64,000 nucleotides of DNA from Verrucomicrobiota bacterium (GCA_023428905.1 JAEYWP010000008.1:62001-126000); one strand, 5' to 3'; counted from the stretch's first letter, positions 43,706 to 52,402 are shown. Program-made: numbers and translations. The notes: a model not told the origin generated them from the letters alone.

Positions 43706-44659
43706 ATGCACCACGTCCTCGACCGCACCCAGACCTGCAACCGCTGGAACCGCGACTACCCGCCGAGGTTGCGTATCCAGCCGGGTGACACGATCGAGCT
43801 GCAGCTGAAGGACGCCAGCGACGGGCAGGTACACCCCGGGATGGGCGCAGCGGACTTCGCCGCCTTGGACAAGACCCGCATCCATGCCTTGACCGGGCCG
43901 GTCCACGTCGAGGGAGCCGAGCCCGGCGACGTCCTCGATATCGAGATCCTCGAGTACCGCCACGAGGGCTGGGCGTGGACCAGCATCATGCCAGGACTTG
44001 GTCTCTTCGCGGAGGAATTTACCGAGCACTTCCTTCACGTCTGGGAGCTTGCGGCGGGGCGGACCCGAAGCATTCCCGGCGTCACCCTCGACCTCCATCC
44101 TTTCTGCGGGATCATCGGCGTCCAGCGCGCCGAGGCGGGCGAATATCGCACCCGGGCGCCCGGCCCCTTTGGCGGCAACATGGACGTACGCCACCTCGGC
44201 GCCGGCGCCCGGCTGCTCCTTCCCGTCTTCACGCCCGGAGCAGGTCTCTGTGCCGGTGATGCCCATGCCGCGCAGGGCGACGGCGAGGTTTCCATCAATG
44301 GGATGGAAGCGCCCATGACCGTCGTTCTCCGGGTGGGGCTGCGGAAGCAGACGCCTCTGGCGGGGCCCTATGCCCTTGCCCTGCCCAGCCTGCTGCCTCC
44401 GCGTTACCTCACCAAACCCTTTCATGTTTTCATCGAGTCTGACGAGAATCCGCGCGAGGCCGCCCGCGCGGCGGTACGTCGTGCGCGATCCTATCTGGAG
44501 AGGCGCCTCCACCTCCGGCCGGAACTGGCTCTGATCCTCTGCAGCGTGGTGCTCGACCTGAAGATCAGCCAACTGGTCAATCTCCCCACCACCACCGTTT
44601 CCGCCTATCTTCCGGAGGCCATTTTCGACCAGCCGGACCCGAGCGACCTCGCCACGTGA
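43706..44659 (+). CDS. Acetamidase/formamidase family protein
   Basis: This 317-residue enzyme matches the FmdA/AmdA family, which hydrolyses formamide or short amides to the acid and ammonia. Visible motifs are PFGGNMDVRHLGAG (about residues 154-167) and GDAHAAQGDGEVSINGMEAPM (about 186-206). This is the conserved GDxHaAqGDGEvs block whose His and Asp hold the metal. The N-terminus shows the family's RIQPGDTIEL. The ATG at 43706 lies 76 bases after the creatininase stop. The end overlaps or nearly abuts the RidA gene. In this operon it may release formate and ammonia from a ring-opened intermediate (inference). Confidence 0.87.
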   Translation: MHHVLDRTQTCNRWNRDYPPRLRIQPGDTIELQLKDASDGQVHPGMGAADFAALDKTRIHALTGPVHVEGAEPGDVLDIEILEYRHEGWAWTSIMPGLGLFAEEFTEHFLHVWELAAGRTRSIPGVTLDLHPFCGIIGVQRAEAGEYRTRAPGPFGGNMDVRHLGAGARLLLPVFTPGAGLCAGDAHAAQGDGEVSINGMEAPMTVVLRVGLRKQTPLAGPYALALPSLLPPRYLTKPFHVFIESDENPREAARAAVRRARSYLERRLHLRPELALILCSVVLDLKISQLVNLPTTTVSAYLPEAIFDQPDPSDLAT

Positions 44660-44664
44660 CACCC

Positions 44665-45126
44665 ATGGACACCATCCTCGCCAAGCTCAACGCGCAGGGG
44701 CTCACTCTCCCGGCCCCGCCGTCACCAGGCGGCAACTACGTACCGTTCCGGATCCACGGCAACACCCTCGTCCTCGCCGGGGTGATCTGCGCACGCGACG
44801 GCACCCTCACCCACAGCGGCCAGGTCGGGCGCGAGCAGACCCCGGAGGCGGGCTATGCCGCCGCCAGGGTCTGCGCGCTCAACGTACTTGCCGCGATCCG
44901 CCTCGCCCTCGGGTCCCTCGCAAGGGTGGAGGAGTTTGTCAGCCTGACCGGATATGTGAACGCCGTGGCGGGATTCGATCAGAGCCCCCAGGTGATCAAC
45001 GGCGCGAGCGACCTCTTTGTGCAGCTCTACGGCGAGGCGGGAAAACACGCGCGGACGGCGGTGGCGGTGGCCGGACTGCCCAAGAACGCCACCGTGGAGA
45101 TCCAGGTAACCGTACGGTTCGCCTGA
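44665..45126 (+). CDS. RidA/YjgF-family protein
   Basis: This 153-residue protein is a homolog of the reactive enamine/imine deaminases. The core shows PFRIHGNTLVLAGVI, VEEFVSLTGYVNAVAGFDQSP and the end HARTAVAVAGLPKNATVEIQV. The invariant Arg of the active site is in ARTAVAVAGLP. RidA proteins hydrolyse unstable imines made during amine or ring breakdown, and they often accompany catabolic operons. An alternative GTG start at 44656 would overlap the previous stop (GTGA). I prefer the ATG at 44665. Confidence 0.9.
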   Translation: MDTILAKLNAQGLTLPAPPSPGGNYVPFRIHGNTLVLAGVICARDGTLTHSGQVGREQTPEAGYAAARVCALNVLAAIRLALGSLARVEEFVSLTGYVNAVAGFDQSPQVINGASDLFVQLYGEAGKHARTAVAVAGLPKNATVEIQVTVRFA

Positions 45127-45137
45127 CGGCGAACCGT
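45114..45137. terminator. Perfect hairpin containing the RidA stop codon
   Basis: ACGGTTCGCC (45114-45123) and GGCGAACCGT (45128-45137) pair fully around a TGAC loop. The loop begins with the RidA stop codon. It sits between convergent RidA and TonB-receptor genes and could end either transcript, although no T-run follows. Confidence 0.6.
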
Positions 45138-45150
45138 GGCGGGGGCCGCC

Positions 45151-47478
45151 TCAGAACTTGTAGCGGACGGTCAGCTGCACTTCGGTGCCGGGCAGGGCGA
45201 GGATGGAACCGTTGCCGTACACCGCATTGGGTGGAGCCCAGTTCTTCTCATTCGTCGCGTTGACGACCGTCAGGCGATAGTCGAACCGCCGGGTATTGTA
45301 GAATGCGCTCACGTCGATCGAATATTGCCAGGGAATCACCAGCGTGCCGGCCGTGTTGTTATTGATTTCGCTCGTCACGAGCGCATTGGCGGAAAAGCCG
45401 TATCCTCCATCGAACGTGTAGCTGACCAGTCCGTTGAAAAGGTGCTCCGGCAGCCCGGAGACGCGGGTGACGGTGCCGATCGGAACGGTCGGATTGGCGG
45501 TGTTGCCGGGTGGCATTTCCGAGGCGCCGCCAAAGAGGCCGTATTGGAAGCCCGCGGACGACTCTGCGTCTATGTACGAATAAGAGAATGTTGCATACAG
45601 GTGTTTGTCCGGCTGGAAGTTCAGCTCCGCCTCAAAGCCCTTGTAGCGAAACTCCTGGATGACGGTGCTGCTCGTGCTCTTGGCCGTGCGCTCCTGGCTG
45701 AAAACCGCCACGTTGGCGAAAAGCTTGTTGTCGAGAAGGGTGTATTTGGCGCCGGCCTCGAAGAGCTCGCTGGGCTGCTCGAAGTTCTCCTCGTCCAGCG
45801 CAGTGCCGTCCGCGTTCCAGCCGGTGATGCCACCGCCGTTCCCGACGGCCCCCGAGGTGTTCTGGCTGTAATTATAGGTAAAATACAGACTGGCGTTGGG
45901 CGTCGGTTTGTAGATCAGGCTGCCATTGACGTTCGGCGTGGCGGCATCGATCTCGGCCTCGCGGTACGGAGGCAGCAGGGGCTCGCGGACCTTGGCACTG
46001 AGGTAGTCGTAGCGGGCTCCGGAGACCAGCCAGACCTTTTCGGTGAAGCGATAGGTGCTCTGGATGAAGGGTCCGATGGTGACACCGCTGCTGTCGTTGG
46101 TGTCACCGTTAAAGACGCCGGGCTGGGCATAGCGTCCGGGCCAGCCGGGCACGGGAAACCCGCGGTTGGCGGCGAAGTCGGTCGAGTTGTACACGTCGAT
46201 GTAGTGGGGATCCCGGGTCAGGTCCCACACATTGACGGGCTCATAAAAGTAATCGTCGTACGCCTTGGTCCGCTGGTAGCGCAGGTCGAGTCCGGCGTTC
46301 ACCGACCACTGGGGAATCTCGTAGATGAACTCGGTGCGGTTTTCAGCGAAGAAGGACGGATCGATGATCTCGCTGTAATAATACGTGCTGAGCGTGTCGC
46401 GCCGGGTGTAGCTGGCAAAGGTCGTATTCTTGAGCGTGGCAGTCGGGCTGATCTTGTCCGTCTGGATGATCTGCAGGTTGGCGGAGCGCGCGATCGAGTT
46501 ATTACCCGGCTTAAGCAGGCGCATGCGGCGGTCGAACTTCACCGCCGGCCCCCACGCGATGGTATTTCCGCTTCCCAAGACGTTGACCGAATTCTGAGGA
46601 TCGGAGGGGGGCACGCCGCCGTTGCTGTTGATCCCAGTAAGGTACAGGCCGTGGTCGATCAGGTCCTGGGTCACGCGGTTAACGCCCCAGTTTTCCGTGT
46701 AGTCCCCGTAGTAGAGGGTAGAGCTGACAAACAGCTCGTAGCGTTCGTTCGGCCGCCAGGTCAGCGCGCCATAGACGGAGTTGGTCCGCTTGTACGCGTT
46801 GTAATAATAGCCGTCGCTGTATTCGCCAGAGTAGCTCAGGCGGTACGCGAGCTCCTGGGAAAGCGGACCACCGACGTCGAGGGTCCAGCGGTTGATCCCA
46901 TAGGTTCCGGCGGTGTAGGTGGCCGAACCCTTGAAGCCGTCAAAGAAAGGGCGCTTGGTCACGAGATCGACAAAACCACCCACATACATCGAGGTGCCCT
47001 GCACCGCACTGGCTGGCCCTTTCACGATATTGACGGATTCGACCGCGTTGAAATCGAGCGGGATGCCATTGCCGTTGCTGGTGATGCTGGAGCGCACCCC
47101 GTTGATGAACATGTCGGCGGTCTGCCCACGGATGCTCGGGTTGGCGGGCGCGCCAAAGTTGGTGGTGGTGAAGGAACTGGAGGTCAGCTTGGAGAAGTCG
47201 CGGACATCGGAGATGCTGATGTCGTTCAGCTGCTGCCTCGAGATGATGGTCACGTTGCGCGGCACATCGACAATGCTGTCGCTGGTGCCGAAGACGGAGT
47301 TGAAGGGGCGCGAGGTGGGCAGGATCTGGCGCTCGATCGGCACATCCGTGATTTCCATCCGCTCCATTTCAATCTGCTCTTCGGCGGCGGCATAGGCGCT
47401 CGCCGGCTGGGCGCGCGTGAGCGGAGCAAAGACCGGGGTGGTAGCCAGTAGCAGGGACAACGGCAGGCGTCGTTTCAT
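45151..47478 (-). CDS. TonB-dependent outer-membrane receptor
   Basis: This 775-residue protein has a signal peptide (PLSLLLATTPVFAPLTRAQA-like, residues 5-24). A plug domain follows (about 60-180; SIVDVPRNVTIISRQQL, PSIRGQTADMFINGVRS, ESVNIVKGPASAVQGTSMYVGGFVDLVTKRP). A 22-strand barrel ends in the aromatic VRYKF, the outer-membrane insertion signal. It imports a ligand with energy from TonB. No carboxypeptidase-like N-domain is present, so it is closer to siderophore-type than to SusC-type receptors. The ATG at 47478 begins the signal. It lies downstream of an exported nucleosidase-like gene and is convergent with the purine-type hydrolase operon. Confidence 0.92.
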   Translation of the reverse strand: MKRRLPLSLLLATTPVFAPLTRAQPASAYAAAEEQIEMERMEITDVPIERQILPTSRPFNSVFGTSDSIVDVPRNVTIISRQQLNDISISDVRDFSKLTSSSFTTTNFGAPANPSIRGQTADMFINGVRSSITSNGNGIPLDFNAVESVNIVKGPASAVQGTSMYVGGFVDLVTKRPFFDGFKGSATYTAGTYGINRWTLDVGGPLSQELAYRLSYSGEYSDGYYYNAYKRTNSVYGALTWRPNERYELFVSSTLYYGDYTENWGVNRVTQDLIDHGLYLTGINSNGGVPPSDPQNSVNVLGSGNTIAWGPAVKFDRRMRLLKPGNNSIARSANLQIIQTDKISPTATLKNTTFASYTRRDTLSTYYYSEIIDPSFFAENRTEFIYEIPQWSVNAGLDLRYQRTKAYDDYFYEPVNVWDLTRDPHYIDVYNSTDFAANRGFPVPGWPGRYAQPGVFNGDTNDSSGVTIGPFIQSTYRFTEKVWLVSGARYDYLSAKVREPLLPPYREAEIDAATPNVNGSLIYKPTPNASLYFTYNYSQNTSGAVGNGGGITGWNADGTALDEENFEQPSELFEAGAKYTLLDNKLFANVAVFSQERTAKSTSSTVIQEFRYKGFEAELNFQPDKHLYATFSYSYIDAESSAGFQYGLFGGASEMPPGNTANPTVPIGTVTRVSGLPEHLFNGLVSYTFDGGYGFSANALVTSEINNNTAGTLVIPWQYSIDVSAFYNTRRFDYRLTVVNATNEKNWAPPNAVYGNGSILALPGTEVQLTVRYKF

Positions 47479-47538
47479 GGCCGCCGACGAGAGCACTCCA
47501 TGTGCCAGTGGATGCCCACCGGAGCTGTACAAACGAGA

Positions 47539-47564
47539 TCGCTGGATCGAACAAGATCCAGCGA
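47539..47564 (-). terminator. Hairpin between nucleosidase-like and receptor genes
   Basis: TCGCTGGATC (47539-47548) and GATCCAGCGA (47555-47564) pair perfectly around a 6-base loop, 18 bases past the nucleosidase stop on the minus strand. The following TCTCGTTTGT is only weakly U-rich. It may end transcription partially or stabilise the upstream mRNA. Confidence 0.55.
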
Positions 47565-47582
47565 TCCGCTGCATAGAGTTTC

Positions 47583-48482
47583 TTACATCGCGGACACCAC
47601 CGCCTGCAGCACGCGTACCGCGATCTCGGATACCGAGTGTTCATTCTCGGAGATCGGGTTGGGCCCCGCCTGCCCGCCCGCAAGGTCGCTCAGGCCGCGG
47701 ATGATAAGGATCGGTTTGTCGTTCGCGAAGGCGACGTGGGCCAGCGCGGTGGACTCCATGTCGACACACCGCGCCTTCCAGGTTTGGAAGATCCACTCGC
47801 GGTAGGGCGCGTTGTCGAGGAAGACGGATCCGGCGACGCCGACTCCTCCGACGGTGACAGAGATGTCGCGACCCGCCTTCTGCAAAGCTGGCAGGGTGCG
47901 AACGGCTTCGCGGGCGGCAGTGAGCAGTGCTGCGTCGGCAGGAAACGCGGGCAGACGCTCGATCTCCCGGCCTCCGGCGGTCACGACCGATACATCGTCG
48001 GGGAAAATCATGCCGAAGTTGGGGTACCGGGGAGTGAAGTACTCCGGGATGACATGCCCGCCCTTGCCGTCCTCGTTGAGATACGCGGCTTCTCCGTGGT
48101 AGGCCCAAGATTCGGGGATCACCACGTCGCCCACGTGGAGGGAGGGGTCGACGCCCCCTGCCACCCCGGCGAAAAGGATATGGGTGATGGGAAGGTGATC
48201 GAGGGCGACCTGCAGCTGGTAGGCCGCGTTCACGAGACTGATGCCGGTGCGAAAGATCACGATCTCCCGGCCCTCGTAGTGTCCGCGCCAGAACTCCACG
48301 CCTTTGATCAGACTGCGTTCGAAGCCATTTTCAGGCGTCGCACCAAAGGCTTTGCGCAGGGCGATCATCTCCGGCGGATACGCGCCGCAGATGGCGATCA
48401 GGCGCTCGGCGCCCACCGCAAACGGCAGGGCGGCCCAGAGCAGGACAGAGAGGAAGACCAGACGACGGACGTGAAGGAGCAT
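47583..48482 (-). CDS. Exported nucleosidase/phosphorylase (MTA/SAH nucleosidase-like)
   Basis: This 299-residue protein has a clear N-terminal signal peptide (HVRRLVFLSVLLWAALPFAVGA, residues 4-25) ahead of a purine-nucleoside-phosphorylase-type fold. The fold motifs are IFAGVAGGVDPSLHVGDVVI (phosphate/ribose loop region), CVDMESTALAHVAF (the Met-Glu that holds ribose) and IRGLSDLAGG with the catalytic Asp of MTA/SAH nucleosidases. It should split nucleosides into base and sugar. Export is unusual, since relatives are normally cytoplasmic, and suggests periplasmic scavenging beside the TonB receptor encoded next. The ATG at 48482 begins the signal; 38 upstream codons show no similarity. Confidence 0.85.
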   Translation of the reverse strand: MLLHVRRLVFLSVLLWAALPFAVGAERLIAICGAYPPEMIALRKAFGATPENGFERSLIKGVEFWRGHYEGREIVIFRTGISLVNAAYQLQVALDHLPITHILFAGVAGGVDPSLHVGDVVIPESWAYHGEAAYLNEDGKGGHVIPEYFTPRYPNFGMIFPDDVSVVTAGGREIERLPAFPADAALLTAAREAVRTLPALQKAGRDISVTVGGVGVAGSVFLDNAPYREWIFQTWKARCVDMESTALAHVAFANDKPILIIRGLSDLAGGQAGPNPISENEHSVSEIAVRVLQAVVSAM

Positions 48483-48625
48483 CCGCCGGCGGGAGCAATG
48501 AAAGTGCCAAGCTGGAGCTCGCGAAGACGGACGCGGGCGCCTGTGGCAAAATAATGAGGCGGCGGGACCAAGGTCCACGCCGCCCCGGAAGGACAACGAC
48601 AGGCGCGATGGTTGCGCCGGTCGGA

Positions 48626-50986
48626 TCAGTTCACATTGGCCGAGTTGATTGCAATCGGGCGCCCCCGCACCGTGAGTTCACCGGTGAATTCAAAGGCGGC
48701 TTTGCCGTCGCTGCCCGGCCGATACACGCGGCCATGGCGGTCCACGATCGTGCCGATGCGGTAGCTCAGGATCTTTTTGCCCGAGAAATCCGCCACCGTC
48801 AGGATATTGCCGCGACCGGTGACACTGACCGCCACCGGATCGGCCAGGCGCGTGTCGGTGATCTTGCGGAAGACCTGGCCCTGTCCGTCCCACGTGACCA
48901 CCCCTTCGACCGAGCGGTCGCCGCGGCAGGCAACATAGAACTGGTTGTTGAGCGGGTCGGGACGACGGCCAGTCGGGATCAGGGGAAGGCCGTCTTCACG
49001 ATGCCGCGCAAACGCCATGGAGACCGGGTTGCGTCCGACCTTGAAGGTGCCCACCTGCCGCAGCGCGCTTTTGCGCTCGTAGTCGAAACGGGCCATCAGC
49101 GAGGACGTGTCGAGCACCGTGACAGTGCCGTCTTCCTGGGCGATGTAGGCCTTGTGGTGATCCTTCGACCAGCGATCGAGGCGCTGGCCGGCGAGGACCG
49201 CGGTGGGTTTGGTGAGGGACTTTTCCCAGACCACGCGCGGCTTGATCTCGGCCTTTTCGGCAAAGGTGGCCGGGAACTTGCCGGCCGCACGCGCGTTCAT
49301 CGTGGCGGTGTAGGTGGTGGCGTTGGTGAGGTAGCTCGAACGGACGTAGGCGAAGAGGGCGGTCAGATCGACCACCACGGCTTTGTTGTCCAGCTTGGAC
49401 GTCACCACCGCATAACCGCGGTCGGCGACCAGCAGCTGCCAATTGATATCTCCCTCGCGGATGGAGCCGCGGGTGCTGGGGTCGCTGATTTTTACCTGGC
49501 TAAGAACCTTGCCGGCGGTCTGAGACGGACCATCCCACCAGGCGTTCGACGCGGCGGCGACGGAGCTCGGAGCCGCCATCGGCAGATCGACGTAGCCCAG
49601 CAGCTTGAAGGCAGACCAGCTGCCCTGATTCATCAGCGCCATGTAGGGCCAGGTATGGAAGGCGAGGTATTTGCCTTCGAGGGCCACGACGGCGAGCTGG
49701 CCACGCAGGGTCTGAGTGTCCCAGATCGTGACGAGGGCGAACTCATTTCCCGTGGTGACGGCGATCCCGGTGGGCACCTTGTGATCAGGGAAGAGCAGGC
49801 CGGGATAAGGGCGCTCGTTTGAGGCCCGGCTCGTCTGGGTTCCGGCGACCGCGAGCAAGCCGTCGCGGTAAAGGACCAGGGCTTCGTTCTGCAGCTGGGC
49901 GTAGTTGCGAACCATCGCCACGGGGTGACGGGGCTTGAAGCCGAGCAGCTGCTGGTAGTTCGGCTCATCGATTTGCGGGTCCGGATGGGGACGGCCGGTG
50001 TAGTCGCGCCGGGGACTCAGGGCGAAGACGTTGTCGTAATAGGCGAAGGTCTGAATCCGATCGAGACCCGGATCGGCCAACAGGTCGTCGGGAACATAAG
50101 CGACCTGGCCGGTCTCGCTCCAGTAGTCGCTGTCGGTCTTGCACCCTGTGGATGGCCCGAGCTCGTACGGGTTGATCTTGTTCACGTACGACAGCTTGCA
50201 CTCCCGGGATGCCGGTTTGAAGTGGGTCGGGCGAGTGTCGGTGGCGTTTGGATACAGCTGGGTGAAACGCGGCCCGAGATTTCGATCCAGCGCCGACTGT
50301 GTCCAGTCCATCAGGTAGTTGACGTAGGCGACCCGGTTGACGGTGCCATCCGTGTTGAAGATGGATCCACTGGACGGAGTGGGAACCGGGGTGGGCGCGG
50401 GAGCTGGTGTCGGCGTCGGAGCAGGTGTCGGCGCGGGCGTCGGTGTCGGACTCGGTGTCGGTGTCGGTGTCGGACTCGGAGTCGGCGTCGGAGTCGGCGT
50501 CGGTTGTGGCGCCGGTGTGGGGGTGGGCGTTGGCGCCGGTGTAGGCGTCGACGTGCTACCAGCCACGACGGTGACGGTCACGCTAGCCGAAAGCATCCAC
50601 TGGTCGCGAGCGGCCTTGTCACTGGCGGTGGAGCGGATGACGTACACCCCTGTGTCCTTGAAGGTGAAGGTGGTGCTCTTCACCGAGTCGCTGCCGCTGC
50701 CGCGGAGGGACCCGGCCCAAGGCTCGGCGGTGAGCCAGCCCTGCCAGCTCCAGAGCCCCTTCGGGTTTCGAATCTCGAGCCAGTGTTCGAAAAGATCTCC
50801 ATCAGGATCAAGCGCCCGGCCGGTGACCGTGAGGCTGGTGCCGGCTTTGACCTCATAGGATCGAGCTCCGCTGCCAACGGTGATCTGCACGGTTGGTCGG
50901 GATGACTCGCCCGCCAGGAGCAAAGGCGGGCAGAGTGAAAGCAGTAGCGCAAACGCTACTCGGAAGGGGTGGGTGGAACGGATCAT
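48626..50986 (-). CDS. Large secreted protein: Ig-like domain, Pro-Thr hinge, propeller-like C-terminal part
   Basis: This 786-residue exported protein has a signal at residues 7-26 (FRVAFALLLSLCPPLLLAG). A beta-sandwich of PKD/Ig type follows (about 30-145, SLTVTGRALDPDGDLFEHWLE). A hinge of about 58 residues is almost only Pro, Thr, Ala and Ser (147-204). The remaining part of about 570 residues has repeated strand patterns (LAVVALEGKYLAFH, AYIAQEDGTVTVLDTSSL, QFYVACRGDRSVEGVVTW, ILTVADFSGKKILSY) that look like a seven-bladed beta-propeller. It probably works at the cell surface or outside. I do not recognise a family or catalytic site. No partner genes are evident. Confidence 0.78.
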   Translation of the reverse strand: MIRSTHPFRVAFALLLSLCPPLLLAGESSRPTVQITVGSGARSYEVKAGTSLTVTGRALDPDGDLFEHWLEIRNPKGLWSWQGWLTAEPWAGSLRGSGSDSVKSTTFTFKDTGVYVIRSTASDKAARDQWMLSASVTVTVVAGSTSTPTPAPTPTPTPAPQPTPTPTPTPSPTPTPTPSPTPTPAPTPAPTPTPAPAPTPVPTPSSGSIFNTDGTVNRVAYVNYLMDWTQSALDRNLGPRFTQLYPNATDTRPTHFKPASRECKLSYVNKINPYELGPSTGCKTDSDYWSETGQVAYVPDDLLADPGLDRIQTFAYYDNVFALSPRRDYTGRPHPDPQIDEPNYQQLLGFKPRHPVAMVRNYAQLQNEALVLYRDGLLAVAGTQTSRASNERPYPGLLFPDHKVPTGIAVTTGNEFALVTIWDTQTLRGQLAVVALEGKYLAFHTWPYMALMNQGSWSAFKLLGYVDLPMAAPSSVAAASNAWWDGPSQTAGKVLSQVKISDPSTRGSIREGDINWQLLVADRGYAVVTSKLDNKAVVVDLTALFAYVRSSYLTNATTYTATMNARAAGKFPATFAEKAEIKPRVVWEKSLTKPTAVLAGQRLDRWSKDHHKAYIAQEDGTVTVLDTSSLMARFDYERKSALRQVGTFKVGRNPVSMAFARHREDGLPLIPTGRRPDPLNNQFYVACRGDRSVEGVVTWDGQGQVFRKITDTRLADPVAVSVTGRGNILTVADFSGKKILSYRIGTIVDRHGRVYRPGSDGKAAFEFTGELTVRGRPIAINSANVN
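50375..50548. repeat. Low-complexity hexamer-like tract coding for the Pro-Thr hinge
   Basis: About 174 bases are built from variants of GTCGGT, GTCGGC and GTCGGA on the plus strand, which encode alternating Thr-Pro with some Ala and Ser on the minus strand. Such tracts vary in length by slippage and recombination. Confidence 0.85.
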
Positions 50987-51170
50987 AAGCGGCGCCACTG
51001 TCCGGCTCCGGCGCATTCTGCTCCCGAATATCCGAAAAAACCCCTGAGAATTTTCCCGATGCCATCGAGTTACACTCGCAGAGCGGGGCTATGCGGCCAA
51101 CGACATCGCCGGCCGCAACCGCTGAGAGTATCGACGAATGCCGCAGCGTGCGGCTGATCACTGCGGCGCG

Positions 51171-51545
51171 CTAGTCGGTGCGAAATTGCAGGGACGGCGC
51201 GGTGATTTCAGCAGGGATGTTCAGCGCGATTACCGGCGCGGAACGCGCGTCCAACATTTCTTTTTCCGCCGGCAGCCCCAACCGGCGCGAGGATGGCGAG
51301 AACGCCACGTCGTAGCCGCGCTGCAGCCGCGTGGCAATTTTGGACACCGCGGGGGCCGGGCGCAGGGACGGCCGCTCGGGCATTCCCTCGCGAAGTGATG
51401 TGGCCACCAGGGTGTCCAGAATGCCTTCACCCGCCGGCAGAACTGCCAGCTCCGTTTGCGGGGCGCGGGTCAGCTGCGCCTGCGCCGTGACGGCGGCAAG
51501 GCAGCTGGAGAGAGCCACAACAAGGATTCGGGCGGAGGTGTTCAT
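51171..51545 (-). CDS. Small secreted protein of unknown function
   Basis: This 124-residue protein has a convincing signal peptide (SARILVVALSSCLAAVTAQA, residues 4-23, cleavage likely after AQA). The mature part of about 100 residues has two amphipathic or hydrophobic patches (AGEGILDTLVATSL and PVIALNIPAEI). No family is recognised and no cysteine remains after cleavage. It is flanked by gaps of about 150 and 260 bases, so it is transcribed alone. Codon use is like its neighbours. The next 263 bases upstream hold only a 7-bp GGGGAGC/GCTCCCC inverted repeat (51596-51602, 51624-51630). Confidence 0.6.
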   Translation of the reverse strand: MNTSARILVVALSSCLAAVTAQAQLTRAPQTELAVLPAGEGILDTLVATSLREGMPERPSLRPAPAVSKIATRLQRGYDVAFSPSSRRLGLPAEKEMLDARSAPVIALNIPAEITAPSLQFRTD

Positions 51546-51808
51546 AAGGAGAGGAGTGGTTCGCAGGCAGCTAAGCAGGCTGTGTGCCGGCCCGTGGGGA
51601 GCGCAGCCGGTGAGGTCGTGTCAGCTCCCCGCGAGGTCGGGCAGCCGCGTGAGGCAGAGGGGTGCCAGCCAGCCGTGCCATTTCCCCAAGGTGACGTCGC
51701 CCCAGCGTGATCGTAAGCGCATCCCAGCGCAGCCGCCCGCAAACACGGCTGCCTTTGCCTTCGAGGACGAAAGCCGCTTTTGCGACCGAGGACGGGGCGG
51801 GCAGAGCT

Positions 51809-52402
51809 CTATTTGCCCAACTTCCTCAACCCTTTGTTGATCTTGTCGAGGTCACACATGCTTGGATCGTAGTTGGGGCCGAGCCATTCCAGCCATTCGC
51901 GCCCAAGCTCAGTATTCGGTTCTTTGATGCACGCGAGCATGTCATGGTAGGCCTCGAGGCCGCCGCAGTCTTCGGGCGGGCCGGCCCGCTCTCCACCCGT
52001 GCACAACGGGTAAGTCTGGCCCTTTTCCACCGGCGATGCCTTCTCGATGCGTAGTTCCACCTGCCAGATTTCACCGAAATGATATTCGTAGAGAAAGCGG
52101 TCGCGGGTCGCGAGGTCGAGGTCGTGCAAGGTGAGGTCGCGGTCGTCCTCGATCACTAATTCCTCCCGGCGGAGGGGATTACCAAACCGCAGGTCATCCA
52201 CGACAAACACGTGGGTCTGGTAATCGTACCAGTCGAAGGCGACCTGGATGCAGTCATGCAAACGCGTCAGCCACATCGATTCCCGGACCAGGAGTCGGCG
52301 CCAGACCTTTGGCGAGCAGCCCACCACGGCCAACCGCAGCGAGAGTGCTTTCTCCACGGGCCGTTTGGGGCCGGGGCCTTTGCCTTCGTGTAAACCGATC
52401 AT
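51809..52402 (-). CDS. Plasmid pRiA4b ORF-3-like protein
   Basis: This 197-residue soluble protein shows the pRiA4b ORF-3 family pattern. It begins with a beta start (LSLRLAVVGCSPKVWRRLLV, about residues 20-39), then LTRLHDCIQVAFDWYDYQTHVFVV and the end motif YDPSMCDLDKINKGLRKL. Members occur on plasmids, as passengers in insertion sequences and as single chromosomal genes. Their function is unknown. No transposase or terminal inverted repeats are visible here. The ATG at 52402 is where similarity begins. Confidence 0.8.
   Translation of the reverse strand: MIGLHEGKGPGPKRPVEKALSLRLAVVGCSPKVWRRLLVRESMWLTRLHDCIQVAFDWYDYQTHVFVVDDLRFGNPLRREELVIEDDRDLTLHDLDLATRDRFLYEYHFGEIWQVELRIEKASPVEKGQTYPLCTGGERAGPPEDCGGLEAYHDMLACIKEPNTELGREWLEWLGPNYDPSMCDLDKINKGLRKLGK

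Noticed and set aside
45136..47451. Plus-strand open frame of 771 codons
   Set aside because: It lies opposite the TonB receptor with signal peptide, plug and terminal Phe. The product is Val/Gly/Arg-rich and unlike any family.
50337..50858. Gly-Val repeat protein on the plus strand
   Set aside because: It is the reverse reading of the Pro-Thr hinge. The minus-strand frame has the signal peptide and continuous domains.
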